The notes under the pieces were generated by a model that ran no database searches, had not been told where the DNA came from, and saw nothing but the letters and a program-made list of their open reading frames with translations. A DNA stretch of 64,000 bases from contig JAACJM010000079.1 in NCBI GenBank assembly GCA_013368315.1, positions 1-64,000 on the forward strand, in the 5' to 3' direction. Positions 1-11,845 of the stretch are shown piece after piece. The position numbers were made by a program, and so were the translations under genes. This DNA comes from Tetrapyrgos nigripes. Its lineage: Eukaryota; Basidiomycota; Agaricomycetes; Agaricales; Campanellaceae. Position 1 is the stretch's first letter, and every line of letters begins with the position of its first letter.

Positions 1-924
1 AACTCTGAAGACAAGTTATTTCAACCACATTGTTACTATACTAACTCACACTCTTCCACCTCCCAATGAAATGAGCACTGAGAAGTTCAATGTTCTCTTC
101 TTGAGTCAGTCCAGGAACATCAAGTGCATTGTCATGGAGATATTGATTGAACTCTGGGACTTTCTGTTGTAACTGACAGAAAACAAGGAACGAACCACCT
201 TTGGTTTAAGGTGGATGAGTGATAGTATTGCCATCTTTGCCAACAAGGATTTTACTGGCAGGAAGGGCAATTTGCCCTGATTTTATCTTGTCAAGTGGCA
301 GAAAACCAATGATGGCAAGTTGACTGATTCTGTCTATGAAGCCAAAATCTATATGGAAACACAATCAGGCTTGACATGATCAGAGCTACTATACACATAC
401 ATTCATGACCCTCTTGATCACCAGGATGAGCTGCACCTTGAAGACAATAAATCTCAGTGATGGAGCTGCCAAGAGTGTTTGTAATGTTAGCAAGTGTATC
501 ATTGATATTCTTGAGTTCATTCAAAGCCAAAAGCAAAATGCCATGGATGTCTGTTCCAGCAAATTTAGGTACCCAATTACCCATTCCTGGATCACCAAGG
601 GCCACAGCATCCTTGAACTGACCACCTTTAAACCCAGTGTCTCCTAGATCATCTTGCATCCCCAGGGCCATCAGTCCACTTTGCAAGAACGCAATGTTCA
701 AAGCCATGATAGGTACATTGGTGCTGTTATCCAGCACATCAGTCATAGGCATCACAAGAGGAGCAATATCAGAGAATAGCTTTGACTTGAAAGTTGTAGC
801 ATTGTTGATACTGAAGAAGAGCTCCTTGTTCTTCTTCATTCCAATCCTGAGTCAAGAATCATGAACAACAGGTCTAATTTTTTCTGCTCTTAGAGACTCA
901 CAGAATATCACCTTGGACATCATT
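1..924 (-). pseudogene. DyP-type heme peroxidase, decayed and cut by the window edge
   Basis: The minus strand reads as a DyP-type peroxidase, a secreted heme enzyme that oxidises dyes and lignin-like phenolics. Recognisable blocks run in order: the N-terminal VQGDIL/IGMKKNKE block, the IHG-LLLA block, GSSITEIYCLQGAAHPGDQ, a block equivalent to FGFxDGxS, then GSFLVF-QLQQKVPEFNQYL and a GRWKS end. Introns fit near 852-901, about 340-390 and at the left edge. Three defects are visible. The catalytic block reads FGFIDRISQ, so the Gly after the catalytic Asp is Arg (codon 329-331). An in-frame TAA lies at 206-208 just before the GSFLVF block. The exon at 902-924 has a stop directly upstream and no start codon. 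The rest of the protein lies beyond the left edge. I judge this a pseudogene; family assignment is firm, intactness is not. Confidence 0.8.
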
Positions 925-2736
925 GTGTTACAATTTGAACACGTTTGAGTCGCTGTACTCTTACGTGTGCAAAATGGGACCTTGCATGGGGCTGCTAGTG
1001 GGCAGGAGCCACAACAAAAAGCTCGTTGGAGTGGTAAGTGGTAGGTTGTTGGGTAGGTTGTAGATTTGAGTCATTAGTTGATAGTTAAGCTTCGTTGTAG
1101 TAGATAGTGGCACAATAGACGATATACGGGGTCCTTGGAGTAACCATATGAGTTGTCTTGAAGTGAAGTGAGCCAATGAACAATGAACTAAGGTCCTATT
1201 GGCACAAAATAATGAGCTAGGGTACATGAGCAAGTATCTACATCTTATATACCTAAGTATTGCTGTGCTATGCTGCGCAGATGAGTCATAAGGACTCATC
1301 CGCAGTAATACTGTGCAATGCTATGTAATGAGTCATCTGAGAAATAAATAAGTAGTGCTGTGTAGGTAGTTACAGCCTATGCACAGGCTCAGGTCCAGAT
1401 AGAGGGTCCAGGCCAGTACAGGACTTGTTCGCATCATAACACATCGATATTAAGACCTCCATCAACTGCCACTGATCTGGCATCTGCAACACTTGGTAAC
1501 TCAGGCTGAGGGCTGGGGTCTACATAGTTTTCAGCAATTATTCACGAACGATCAAGAGAAGAAATACAACACACTAATGAGGAGAGGACGGCACAGTCCT
1601 GCTTGTCATTTATCTTGCTTAGGAACAGCCAAAGCTGACTGAACTGCAAGACTGATGATAATTCCAATCTGAGCAAACCTCATGAATAGATAGAAATGAG
1701 AGCGACGGAGAATCAAAGAATGGGCCCAGGCTGAGAAGAATGCCAAGGGAAGATGAGTTTAGAAGACCTCACAATAGGTAGCTTTTATACCTTCAAGCCC
1801 TTAGTTGAGGTGTAACTTCTTTTTGGTCCCACTGCACCTGCATATTTCTTCCTGTCAGAGCATTGAAGGCAGAGGTTTGTGTCTGATTGTGGAGAACGAA
1901 AAATAGGTACACAGCACTTGCACATCTCCAATTAGTGGAAGACAAAGGCCTAGGATGCTTATCAGAGTTTGTGGAGCTGCCAGTATTCCTATGCCAGTCA
2001 AGCTGATACGTTTTCTTAGTACGGAGAGATTTTGATCATCGGCAAGCAAGACCAAGTACTTGCCTTCAAGTTCAATATAAAGCAGAAAGTAGGCTCTCTC
2101 GTGATAACCTGCGAGTTGCAGGTCAACATAGTTAAAATTTTCAAAAGGCGGGATGAACAAGATGTCAGAGTCAGACAAAGCCGTACCAGGCTAAGCTTAC
2201 CTCGGTCCGGAACTACAGCCAGCCCTCCACTTCAGTACTCCGATTCTGTCTTGGGATTATCCAGGTAATCTCCAGCCTTACTTCACGCTGCAAGTAGGTG
2301 ACCGCTAGCAGTGGCTGTGCGCCTTCAGCGGGCCCAGACCTGAGAGCGTCCAATAGGAACGTTGTGATTTGATGATTTCCTCCTCCCGTGAAACCCAAGG
2401 ATAGGTGGAGGCCAAGAATAGGCCAAGGATCCCAAAAACATCTGAGCATATTGAGATCTGAAACCATTACACCTCTTCCTGTGCCGTAGTAGTAGTGCCA
2501 ACTTTTTGACATGCCCGGTGTAACGCGGATAGTATGAAAGGTCTTATTGCGCAAATATAGCGATAAACAAGCGAGAGTGGTAGTGATAGTAGAAACGACA
2601 TCGTGTAGGTACCGTCTGTACATGTCATATCGATACATATATCGTGCCTAGCTCCAAATAGCAGCCCGAGTACAGTCCGACGTATTCGTGATTTCGACAC
2701 CGATGGATGAAACTCGAAAGCAAGCCCTCTTCAATG
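925..2736. other. Intergenic region, no convincing gene
   Basis: No conserved protein was recognised here. On the minus strand 1606-1683 encodes a 25-residue peptide that looks like a bare signal peptide (MRFAQIGIIISLAVQSALA followed by VPKQDK and a stop). It could be an orphan first exon of the neighbouring peroxidase relic or chance. A 107-residue minus-strand frame at 1855-2178 contains a hydrophobic stretch but resembles no family I know. The rest has short frames on both strands without coding character. Confidence 0.4.
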
Positions 2737-5005
2737 TCACTCCAACCCAAACCACCTGGGCATCTCTTCCCACACCCTCCTCCTCGCCCTTTCACAAGAC
2801 TCTTGCACAGAGAGTTTACAAGGCGTACAAATCTGAAGTGCAAAGACTTTTCTTTTTGACCTTCCCCGTCCATCTCCACCCTGAGCTTGAGCTCCTCCAG
2901 CTCCTGTACCGATCCCATCATTGCCCTCGCCCTCGCCCTCACCATCCTCGCCCTCATCCTCACCCTCCACAAAATCCGCCCTTACCAACATCTCCTCCGC
3001 CTGCTTAATCGTAAACAACGGGTCCGCATCTCTCCCAACCGCGATGCCTCCAACGGCTCTTAACAAATTGAGAGCGATGAAGTAGAAGGATTCGGTACAG
3101 GGGTGACCCCAGGGTAAGAAGGGTGGTGGTTCGAGAGGGTGATTAGGGTGATGGTATAGTGGGTCTTGGTGAGTGTCTTGGTGTTGAGCGGAAGGAGGAG
3201 GGGTCGTTTGGTGGTGGTGGTGATGGTGGGTTTCGGCTTGGGTTTGGGGGTTGGCGTCATTGGGGTGAGGATGAGAGGAATGGGAAGGGCCGGATGGACG
3301 AGGCGCATTGGAAGGTTGAGAAGAAGGCCCAGCTGTAGGTAAGGATTGCTGTTGCCGTTGTGATTGTTGAAAGTGAGAAGCCTGACTGGGCATCGTTGGA
3401 AACGGGTTGACGTTGGAGAAGGTAGGACTTTGGTTAGTGACTGTAGTTGTAGCCGAAGTTGTATTCAGTGTGGTACTAGAAGGAAGAAAGGCTGAAGTCG
3501 TTGAATGAGTGTTCGTTGTTCCATAATTAGAATTTGAAGAAGCAGCAGCGGCAGGGGCATTCGAAGTCGCGAGTGGAGGAGACTGCGTCGAGGAGATGAC
3601 GGCACCCGGGCCCAGAGTGGCATGGGTACCGAAAGGTGCAGAAGGTGCACCAACGCTGACTTGTGTTTGACCAAGCGCGGGCACTTGGTGTTGTTCCGTA
3701 GCAGTACCGGTACCTACACTCGCTACTTGAGCAGATACTTGCTCATGTCCAAGTCCAGAGCCAAACGCAGGTTGTCTCATGTTCCTAGCTCTAGAAACCG
3801 CCATTTCATGCTGACGGCCCCTCTCCAACTCAACCCATCTCGCAGCCCAGACACACCCACTCACGGGTTTCCGACCAAGCAACTCCGTCAGAATCCACTT
3901 GGCGACGTATTTTTGACCTAGTTCGCGGCCACGCATGAGTTGAGAGAGGATTGAGGGAGGAACAAAGGGGACTGGGACTGAGTTACACGCTGGGGTTGCT
4001 TTGAGAGGTGTAGACGACGCGGACGCGGACGGAGAATCAGAAGCTGACAAGGACCCAGAAAAAGGCCCTTCTACGGAACCAGTCTTCATGCCACCCTCGT
4101 CTGCGTCCTCGCATTCGTCTACCGGTTCGCAAATGGGGCCAAGACTCAGAGGCTCTCTTCCGGTAACCCATCCGGTAATCTTGCTTGGCGCATAACGACT
4201 CAAATCGTAAAACGCAGCAGGTAGCAGGCGTCTCATATCCGCAGTCAGCTCGACGTCCAAACTCGACAGGTTGCCCAACTCCATAGCGAGCTGGATGACG
4301 AGAAGAGGTTGAGGATAGAAATCTCGAGGACGGTATTGACCTGCAAGGGGATGAGGAAGTTGATGTTGCGTCTGGGTTTGGGAACAGCCATGAGGATGTA
4401 ATGAGGACGATTTGCCATTGCTCAGGATAGCCATAGTCAGGGGATATGTAGCGGCCTCTTCTCTCCTGTCCCATCCGTCCAGTGAAAACGGAAAGTCGGC
4501 TGTGAGTCTCATGAGACAGAGTAAGCGAAGTTGCGGGACGAGATATTTTGCCGATAAGCGAAGGACAGAGGAAAGAAATGGAAAGACTTCGGGTCCTTGT
4601 GGTGATGAAGGAAAGTACCTGGAGCTACGTGTCAAGGGCGAGTTTTACGAGGAGTGGATACGTCACTTACAGCCCATCATACAACGCCCGCAAGAACCAA
4701 AACAAGTCCTCAGCGTCATCAGACATCTCGACCCATGAACATCCATCAAAAGCTTTGAAGAGGACATCGTCTTTGGAAGAAGGTTGAGGGATACAGAATA
4801 AGTCGGAGAAGATCTCCGAATGACGTCCGAGTTGACCACGATGCACTTTGAAAGCATAATGAGTTGAACAAGTTGATAGTGGGGTTTGGCGGGTTAGAGT
4901 AGGAGCTATGAGCACGATATTTCCATCAGAGAACCAGAAGTCTTCAGAGCGGATGATATGGTTGTGTCTTTTTCGATTGTTGGTAGTAATGACCGTGATA
5001 GACAT
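2737..5005 (-). CDS. BTB/POZ-domain protein with long Ser/Thr/Pro-rich middle
   Basis: Two exons, 5005-4671 and 4618-2737, join in frame across a 52-nt intron with a GTAAGT donor and CAG acceptor to give about 738 residues. The N-terminus (residues about 10-110) is a BTB/POZ fold of the type expanded in agarics: SEDFWFSDGNIVLIA, a KVHRGQLGRHSEIFSDLF block and LFWFLRALYDGL at the exon junction, continuing into VFPFLSSVLRLSAKYLVPQLRLLCLMRL. The following 400 residues are low-complexity (Ser, Thr, Gln, Pro, a His run), and a conserved C-terminal block contains a Cys pair. BTB domains mediate dimerisation, often in ubiquitin-ligase adaptors, but the role of this agaric family is unknown. The start was chosen as the first Met giving the standard BTB lead-in. 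It lies directly downstream of a second BTB gene on the same strand. Confidence 0.82.
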
Positions 5006-5253
5006 TATAGGCCTTTGAATCTTGTGTAGATAGAGTCGTAAAGATAGGATGAGATGGTGGTAGAGAAGAGAGAGATGTCTGTGTTGACAAACGGAGATAA
5101 CACTCGGCAACTTCCGGTCGGCACTTGCTGCTTCCGTCAAGCCCCTAATCGCCATCCAAGTCAAAATGAACAGTGAAAATACGCTGCTGAGCAGCTTGGA
5201 GATAGTCTTAGAACAGTATTTATTGTACAGAACCAAGACGGCTCAAATTAACG

Positions 5254-6454
5254 TCACAGGGTCTCAACCACTAGCTGCCTTGACAGGAACTTCAACTGTC
5301 CAATCTTATTACGCTCCGCAAGCACGCGCTGGCACCAGTGCCTAACGTGCGGAATGCAGCACGCGTCAGGACCATATTTCAGCATTAGCTGCTCTCTAGC
5401 ATCTCTGTAAAGTTTCTCGACGTTGAAGACAGTGGCGCGAGGCCCACCGTGACGGAGCTTCTTGGAGATCATCAAGACCACATCAGACCAGTGGTTGCAA
5501 GCAGGATGATCTGGATAGCAATCGAGAGCGTAGAAGCGAGCGGAGTGGTGGAGGTTGCGATAGAGTGCCTGAAGATCAAATCCACGAAGAGAATAATTAG
5601 AAGAATGAACGCCGAGATGGTATGGTAAGCGCAGAGCGTACCCAAGACATATGAAGCTACTCGGGGAGGTGGGCACCCACGACGGAAAGTTCCGAGTCAA
5701 CTACATAAGGAGCCGCCTTGATGAGCTCGCCTTTATACCCATAGCGACCGGCCACCTCCAAGACCTTGAGCGCGTTTTCCGGAATGTGCTTACTGTATGA
5801 TGACGAAGGGAATGAAAATCGTCAGAGGCAGTCAACACGAAAGGATAGCAAAACTCACCGCAGAGCCTTTGAACACGCGTCAATGGCCGATTGCACTTTG
5901 AACTTCTCCGCCGCATCCGTCAATTCCAAAAGCACGTCGAAAGCAATGGACTCCAAATCCGTTCTACTCTTGTTGTACAGATATTCGAGCAGGAGCTCGA
6001 GAACATAGGAAGGGAGGTCGACCTTCATGTGCCACGGACAATCGTCGTTCGCCGCATCAGTCGAATTTTCATCGTACAGTCCTTGACTGTTGACGTCGGC
6101 ATGCTTAGCGTGGATTCTAAAGAGGACATTGTCGCTTGAGCGGATGAACCAGTCGGCATCATCGAGTCTGTCTTTGATACACGGGAAACACCATAAAAAA
6201 GGACATAGTAAATGAAGGAGGAGACGGCTCGCACAACGACGGAATTGATTTATCTCTGCTTTGACCTGTTTTGGGGAGGGCTGGCGGCGAAGGATACCAC
6301 GCAGTGGCTGGTTGGGCTGAGGCGCCTCACCGGTGTTAACATGGATTGTGACCCCGGGAGCGGGACTGCACGTAGTGGTCGTGTGGACAGGCATTTTTTC
6401 GAGAGCAAAGCAAGGACAATGGGTCGATGATGCGATGGTACAAAATGCCTCCAA
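5254..6454 (-). pseudogene. Second BTB/POZ-domain gene with an apparent frameshift
   Basis: Exon 1 (to 5859) encodes the agaric BTB signature DADWFIRSSDNVLFRIHAKH, then the helix SYVLELLLEYLYNKSRTDLESIAFDVLLELTDAAEKFKVQ. A 66-nt intron (GTGAGT...CAG) joins it in frame to exon 2 from 5792, giving KHIPENALKVLEVAGRYGYKGELIKAAPYVVDSELSVVGAHLPE. That frame then stops at about 5660, while the rest of the family (ICLGYALRLPYHLG to RNKIGQLKFLSRQL, stop at 5254) continues in a frame shifted by one base. No intron fits the gap. Either the gene is a young pseudogene or the assembly carries a one-base indel. The N-terminal start is uncertain: the extension before the BTB domain may contain an unrecognised intron. 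It stands in tandem with the BTB gene at 2737-5005 but is not closely similar to it. Confidence 0.65.
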
Positions 6455-7423
6455 AAATCTGGACTCAAAAGTCTTTTGACAAGCGCCGGTTGGCCGAACA
6501 GGTTGCTATAATGGCGCTTCAAATTTGACGCCTCAAGGCTCCCAGAAGTCGCAGATCCTCCGTCGAAGGAATGAAGCACTACCCTTACTCGTCATGGCTG
6601 CGATGTTGAAAGCTTCTCTTGAATTAATGAAGTATCGACTCGAAATTTTGGTCTTTTTGGATACTTGATGTTCATTACCTACTGATAGGCTCAGAGTTCT
6701 AGTCGTCGTGGTGTATCAGTGTCTTGGGCTCGGAGCCTTGAGCCGGAGGAAAGCAACCTGCCTGCAGTTTCCTGCAGACAGCAGGTACAAAGATCCTCGA
6801 TACCAATGATGTAACTTTTTACCCAATAATGACCTGATACTATAGAAGCTTCTCACCAGCTTCATCCATATCGTTGGAATTCGCACGTTGATCGTACATC
6901 TTTCCTTTAACGGCACATTATTGTAAAGGTGTAGCGCCGCATTGTCGAGCAAACGGAAGTCAGGGAACTACTCACCCCAGCCCTTAAGGATCCATTTGTT
7001 CTCGAGAAAATACGAAAGAGACCACTACCCCAGGCCAGCAGAAGTCTAAGGCTCGAAGAACTATCTACCAAGCGTTCGAGAAGAGAAGGGCGTCAGCTGG
7101 GTAGTACCGTGGCCAGCAGCATGGCATATAGAAGTAGATATTACCCCTTTGAAGTCGAATTTCGAAGTTTTTTCATTGAAAGCCCCTATCCACACTGCAC
7201 AGTGCGCGACTCGCTCAATATCCGCTCCTTACTATGGAGGATAGAGTTATCGTTCTTCTCTTCTATCTGGATAATATTAATTCACCTCATGGTCGAACTA
7301 GTACTTTTCAGGGTACATTTCCCTACTACTTTCTACAGATGGTTATTCGCGCGTATCCAGGTTGTGTATCAGACATAATTATACGAATCTTCCGATGGTC
7401 CTAGTAGTATTACACCTTCACTG
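6455..7423. other. Intergenic region without a recognised gene
   Basis: Short frames only on both strands, none with a recognisable family or splice structure. This is the spacer between the start of the second BTB gene and the 3' end of the alpha/beta-hydrolase gene. Confidence 0.5.
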
Positions 7424-8510
7424 TTAGAATTTTCCCTCCAAGAACCGCAGAATCTCACTTCCAATCTCCTCTCCATGATTCTCCAACGCAAAATGTCCTC
7501 CATCCACAAATTTGACGACTGCATCTGAGAGAACCTTCTTAAAAGCCTCAGCACCAGGTGGAATGAAGATCGGATCGTTCTTGCCCCAGATTGCTAGTAC
7601 AGGCGGTTGGTGAGTACGGAAGTACTCGTGGAAAGCGGGGTAAAGGGCGATGTTGTGTTGGTCTAGAGAAGTTGCAGCAAAGTTGAAGTGAGTTGAAGTG
7701 AGTCGATGGAACAACAAATTACTATCATGCGGACTCACAATCTAAGAACAAATCCAACTGAATGTCAGCATTTCCTGGACGATCAAGCAGTGCTTGGTCG
7801 AGGTGATAGGTTTCGGGAGGAATCCTCTCTGGGTGAGCTTCACCGGTGACATACTGAGATAAGATGTTTTTAATCAGTAAACGTCTTTTGGATCCGAACG
7901 AGTCCTTTACACACCTGGAACTTTGTAGCGTCAAACTGAACCAGCCATTTGATGCTATCTCTGTTCTTCTGATTAGGTTCCGCCCAGTAAGGTCGAATAT
8001 GGTTCCAGAATTCTCCCAATCCTTCTTCGAAAGCATTGCCGTTTTGGCTAATGATGGCTTTAACGGCGGTTGGACGAGCTAGAGCAAGCCTCAATCCAGT
8101 GGGAGCACCATAGTCAAAGATGTATACAGCGAAGGAATCTAGTTTGAGAGCATGGGTAAAAGCTTCGATGGTTTTGGCGATGTCGTCGAATGTGTACTTG
8201 TATTTACGCTCGGGAGGGACGATGGTGAATCCAAACCCAGGCAAATCAGGAGCCTAGGTAACAGAAAGACGCCCGCAAGTGAGCCAAAATCTGGCCAGGA
8301 AAACTGAACCAAAGTACTTACAATAACTCGGTACTTGCCGCTGGCAGCAAGGATTGTAATCAAGTTCCTGTACTGGAAGGATGAAGTGGGGAATCCATGC
8401 AGTAACAAAATGACTGGAAGGTTTTTGTCGCCTGCTTCGCGATAAAACACTTCGATTCCACTGTCAACTGAGACCTTGAAAACGCTGGTGTGGACGACAG
8501 AAGTGCTCAT
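7424..8510 (-). CDS. Alpha/beta-hydrolase, haloalkane dehalogenase/epoxide hydrolase type
   Basis: Four exons (8510-8322, 8253-7915, 7853-7739, 7662-7424) join in frame to a protein of about 293 residues, the usual length for the family. Visible motifs are the oxyanion-hole HGFP motif (LLLHGFPTSSFQYRNL), the cap-domain lead APDLPGFGFT, a nucleophile elbow YIFDYGAPTG with Asp in place of Ser, the acid-loop WGKNDPIF and the catalytic His in DGGHFALENH. An Asp nucleophile groups it with haloalkane dehalogenases and soluble epoxide hydrolases, which hydrolyse through a covalent ester intermediate. No signal peptide is seen, so it is probably cytosolic. The substrate cannot be told from sequence. 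Introns are 61-76 nt with standard ends. Confidence 0.88.
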
Positions 8511-9676
8511 GATGGACTTCGGGTGTCTTTCAAAGGTGTATATCGAGTAATGGTTGTTGGTGATAGCAAGAAACTGCCAGATGGATGGAGATCCAAAGTC
8601 CTAACGTCGAGCTCTTATAGAATCAACGACGTCGACTCTTCGACTCGGACCCTCTTGCGATTATCGCTATATATACACACATCCGCGAATAGATCGTCGT
8701 GTATATCATCAGTCTGCCTAGGGGAGACTAGATTATCGCATGAATGAAGCCTAAGTGGTAATGGTTTGTAATTGATGTCACGCTGTCTCCAGAATCATTT
8801 GGGAATCGAATACGGCAGATATGCTTGAGGCGTTCAGGCTCCTGAATGACACCGGACTGATGGTGTTCAGGAATAGGCACTAGGTGACAAATCATTACCA
8901 ACCTCAGACCAACTTGGCACTTTAGCTTACCATCGCTTGCTAATCAAGTTGTCTGAGCATAGTGAGCACTCACGGTTGACCGGTGACCGGTGGTTGACGA
9001 CGGGAACGGTGGGCATTTCTCAAGTTCAAGAAAGAGTAGGAATCAGAAATTTTTGATCGGACCCAACCCGGACCGCGGCAACACGAGCGTACGACAGGCG
9101 TCCAACGAGCTTTCGGATCTACGATGGACGTCAAAGTGCCATCTCTGTAGGTCTCGTTACCGTAGAATAAATTGCAACATTACTAGGACTACATACTTAG
9201 TGTATACAGTAGAGAAACGGTGAAGAACTTCCAGGTTGTAGATATATACGAATAACTTGTCTGACATGTACAGGGTATGTACGTACTATAAGTACTGAGA
9301 GGAATGGTTAAAGGATATAGGGATATGGATAGCAAGCAGTACTAGAAGGTAGCAACGCGGACGATAAAGATAAATACAGATATGTATGCAAGATATTGTG
9401 AGAGAAGGCACGCAATGAAGGTAGTGAGTAGGTGTAGGAAAGGGAAAAGAATGACAGAAAATAGCCATGTAGTATGAGTGAGGATGGAGGACGGACCATC
9501 ACCTCAACTTCAACTGTAAACACCTGACACCTCCGGAACCTCCAAACTCAGGTTTCAAAGCTCCAAGCCCAACGCCCAACCATCCTACTACTCGGTCTCA
9601 CTCCCACTCCCGCCTCCACCTCCACCTCCAACTCCATTCTCATACCCATCAGTCAGCGTAATACTCTTGCTATGCT
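8511..9676. other. Intergenic region
   Basis: Mostly non-coding spacer between two minus-strand genes. At 9593-9680 the minus strand contains a Gly/Ser/Glu-rich open frame directly after the bestrophin stop but in a different frame (see findings). Nothing else is recognisable. Confidence 0.45.
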
Positions 9677-11845
9677 TCAAAGCTTCTGTATCTCCTGCTG
9701 AGGCAAATACGCATTAAGACAGGGAGATTTCTTGAGGTTTTCAATATCAACATGGATAATCTCTTGACAGAACATGTCGAGGTCGAGGTCGTTTTCGTCG
9801 TAGCCTGTATGTAGTATGCATACACACGCATACACGTGGAGGAAAAGGTGAAGAAAGGGAGAAAGGGAGAGTCAGTTAGCAATCGTCATCAATATATTGA
9901 GAGATGGAGAAACGAGGTAGTCAAATAATAGGGTACATATGTGTACTCACCGAAAGGCTGTTCGATTTCTTCACCAGCCGCTAGGAACCCGAGATAGATA
10001 AACGACGCAATACAAACGCCAGGGATAGTGTACCAGCCGAAATCTCCAACTAGCTGGAAGGGTAGGAAGAAAAGATAGATCCAGACCGTATGACGAATAT
10101 GGACAGAGTAGACACTGAATTGGCACCCAGCCGTGTCAGTCAATTACTTGTGTCGTAGACATGAAAGAGAAGAAGAGCGACAGAACTCACAAAGGCAACG
10201 GAGTTGTCAAAATCTTCTCAAGCGTCACCAGAGTTTCCTCCATGGCTGCAATGCATCCAAGAATACCACCAAGACTGGTACCTGGGACAGTACCGCGGTC
10301 TTCCAAGACGCTGCACCACTCGCTCAGACACCGAAGGGTTTCGAGAGGTAGATTGGCCCCTCTCTTCTCTCTTTCTTCCTTCGAAACAATGGCATGCTTC
10401 ATTTTGCCACGACGAGGTTGGATAGGAGCACCCCATCTACGAATGTCGGCGTTTTGATGAGGATGGTGGTAGTCGCTGGGAGAAGAAAAGTGATTAGGGG
10501 CTGTACACGAAATGACCATAGTAAGATGCATACCTGTTTGCAGCACTCGTAGGCAACTGCTCATACCCATCCTTCTTCCTCGAGAAGAGCTTTCCGACTG
10601 AAGTGAACAGCCCAGCGAAAGGAATGAGTTTGCTGTCCACTTTACTCATCATATCCTTATGAGGAGGATTAGGGTTCATCGGTGGTGCGAGATCTTGATG
10701 AGAAGAGTGTCCTGATTGCGCTGAGAGCGAGGAAGCAGACCGACGGACGCCTCTGGATGACCCTTCGCCATCGAAAGTGCCATATGCGTTGATAGGAGGG
10801 ATAACGGGGTCAAGTCCGGATGTCAGGCCTTTGGGGTATTCTGACGGCGTCGTGGTGGGGGTTGGTGACTGTTTTGCCTTGGGTAGATTAGGATTTGAAG
10901 TGATACGATGAGCGCGTGAGGGGGGAGGAAGGGCGCTCGTCCTAGCTGCAACGGCTTTCTGTCCAGCGGTGTGATCATGGTCATGGATAGGACGGACGAG
11001 TTCGTAGAGATCTTTAAAGTAAATGCCTGTTTCTCCTCGGATGTGGTGCTTGAGGGATACAGCAAAACTGGAGAGAAAGCCATCTCAGCAGTGCTCAGAA
11101 CGGAATGCGTTAGCAGTGACTCACCCTTCTACCAGATCCAAAGCCATTCTCTTTTCAGCCATGACCTTTCCCATTTCAGCTGCTGGCCTCACAACTTGAT
11201 TTGAGGCGGTCTCTTCAGGTGTCTTCGGGGTGAGACGGGGAGGGACATGGAACCAGATAAGACGGCCAATCGTCCGTGAATTGCGGATAACATCGGACCA
11301 GGTAGTACGACCCATCCAGTAGCGATCATAGCCAGACATGGCACGGTAAGAGATAACAAAACCAATAACCACACCTGCAGGATAGTGTTAGAACATATTA
11401 AATGACAGAAACAAGGAAACGTACCAAGAACTGTCAACATGACATTTGGAATGGCCAATTTTTTGAAGTGACCCGCCTCCTCGAGCGATACGACCACTAG
11501 GGAACGCCTAGCGTCATGAAAACATCTCAAAAATGCGCGTATAGTCACCTACCTGCACCAAAAGCAGTATGCAGCAGCACCGCCGGCCAAATCCGCCATA
11601 TCTAAGGACGCGCTGTCAATCCCCTCTTCTGTCAACCTTTTGTACTGACCGATACTTACCACAGTTCCTCTTCCAAATGACCAAGTAAGAAAACTTTGAG
11701 CTGGTTTTTGAGCATAAATTCCTACAGCAGGGACCTGAGGCTTAATAGCAGGGAGGAGATTGTGGTGTCCTGTAAAAGAGCGTGAACCTGGACGGTTGTC
11801 CATAGAGGCTTTGGATGCCACGTGATCCACTCTCTCCTTTTCCAC
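9677..11845 (-). CDS. Bestrophin/UPF0187-family membrane channel protein
   Basis: Eight exons (11845-11660, 11601-11549, 11507-11425, 11374-11125, 11067-10534, 10475-10191, 10114-9951, 9804-9677) keep frame throughout and give about 560 residues. Family landmarks: the first membrane helix IWRIWPAVLLHTAFGAG, LAIPNVMLTVLGVVIGFVISYRAMSGYDRYWMGR, then SRTIGRLIWFHVPP, and near the C-terminus HIRHTVWIYLFFLPFQLV, IPGVCIASFIYLGFLAAGEEIEQPFGYDENDLDLDMFCQ. Bestrophin-type proteins form pentameric anion channels; fungal members are largely uncharacterised. A roughly 180-residue Ser/Pro-rich loop (exon 5) is inserted between the two membrane halves, as in other fungal homologues. The exon 2 donor is the weaker GTGACT, chosen because only it keeps frame. 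An alternative start is the Met at 11803. Confidence 0.85.

Noticed and set aside
3060..3308. Thr/Lys/Pro-rich minus-strand frame
   Set aside because: Shadow of the low-complexity region of the first BTB gene in another frame.
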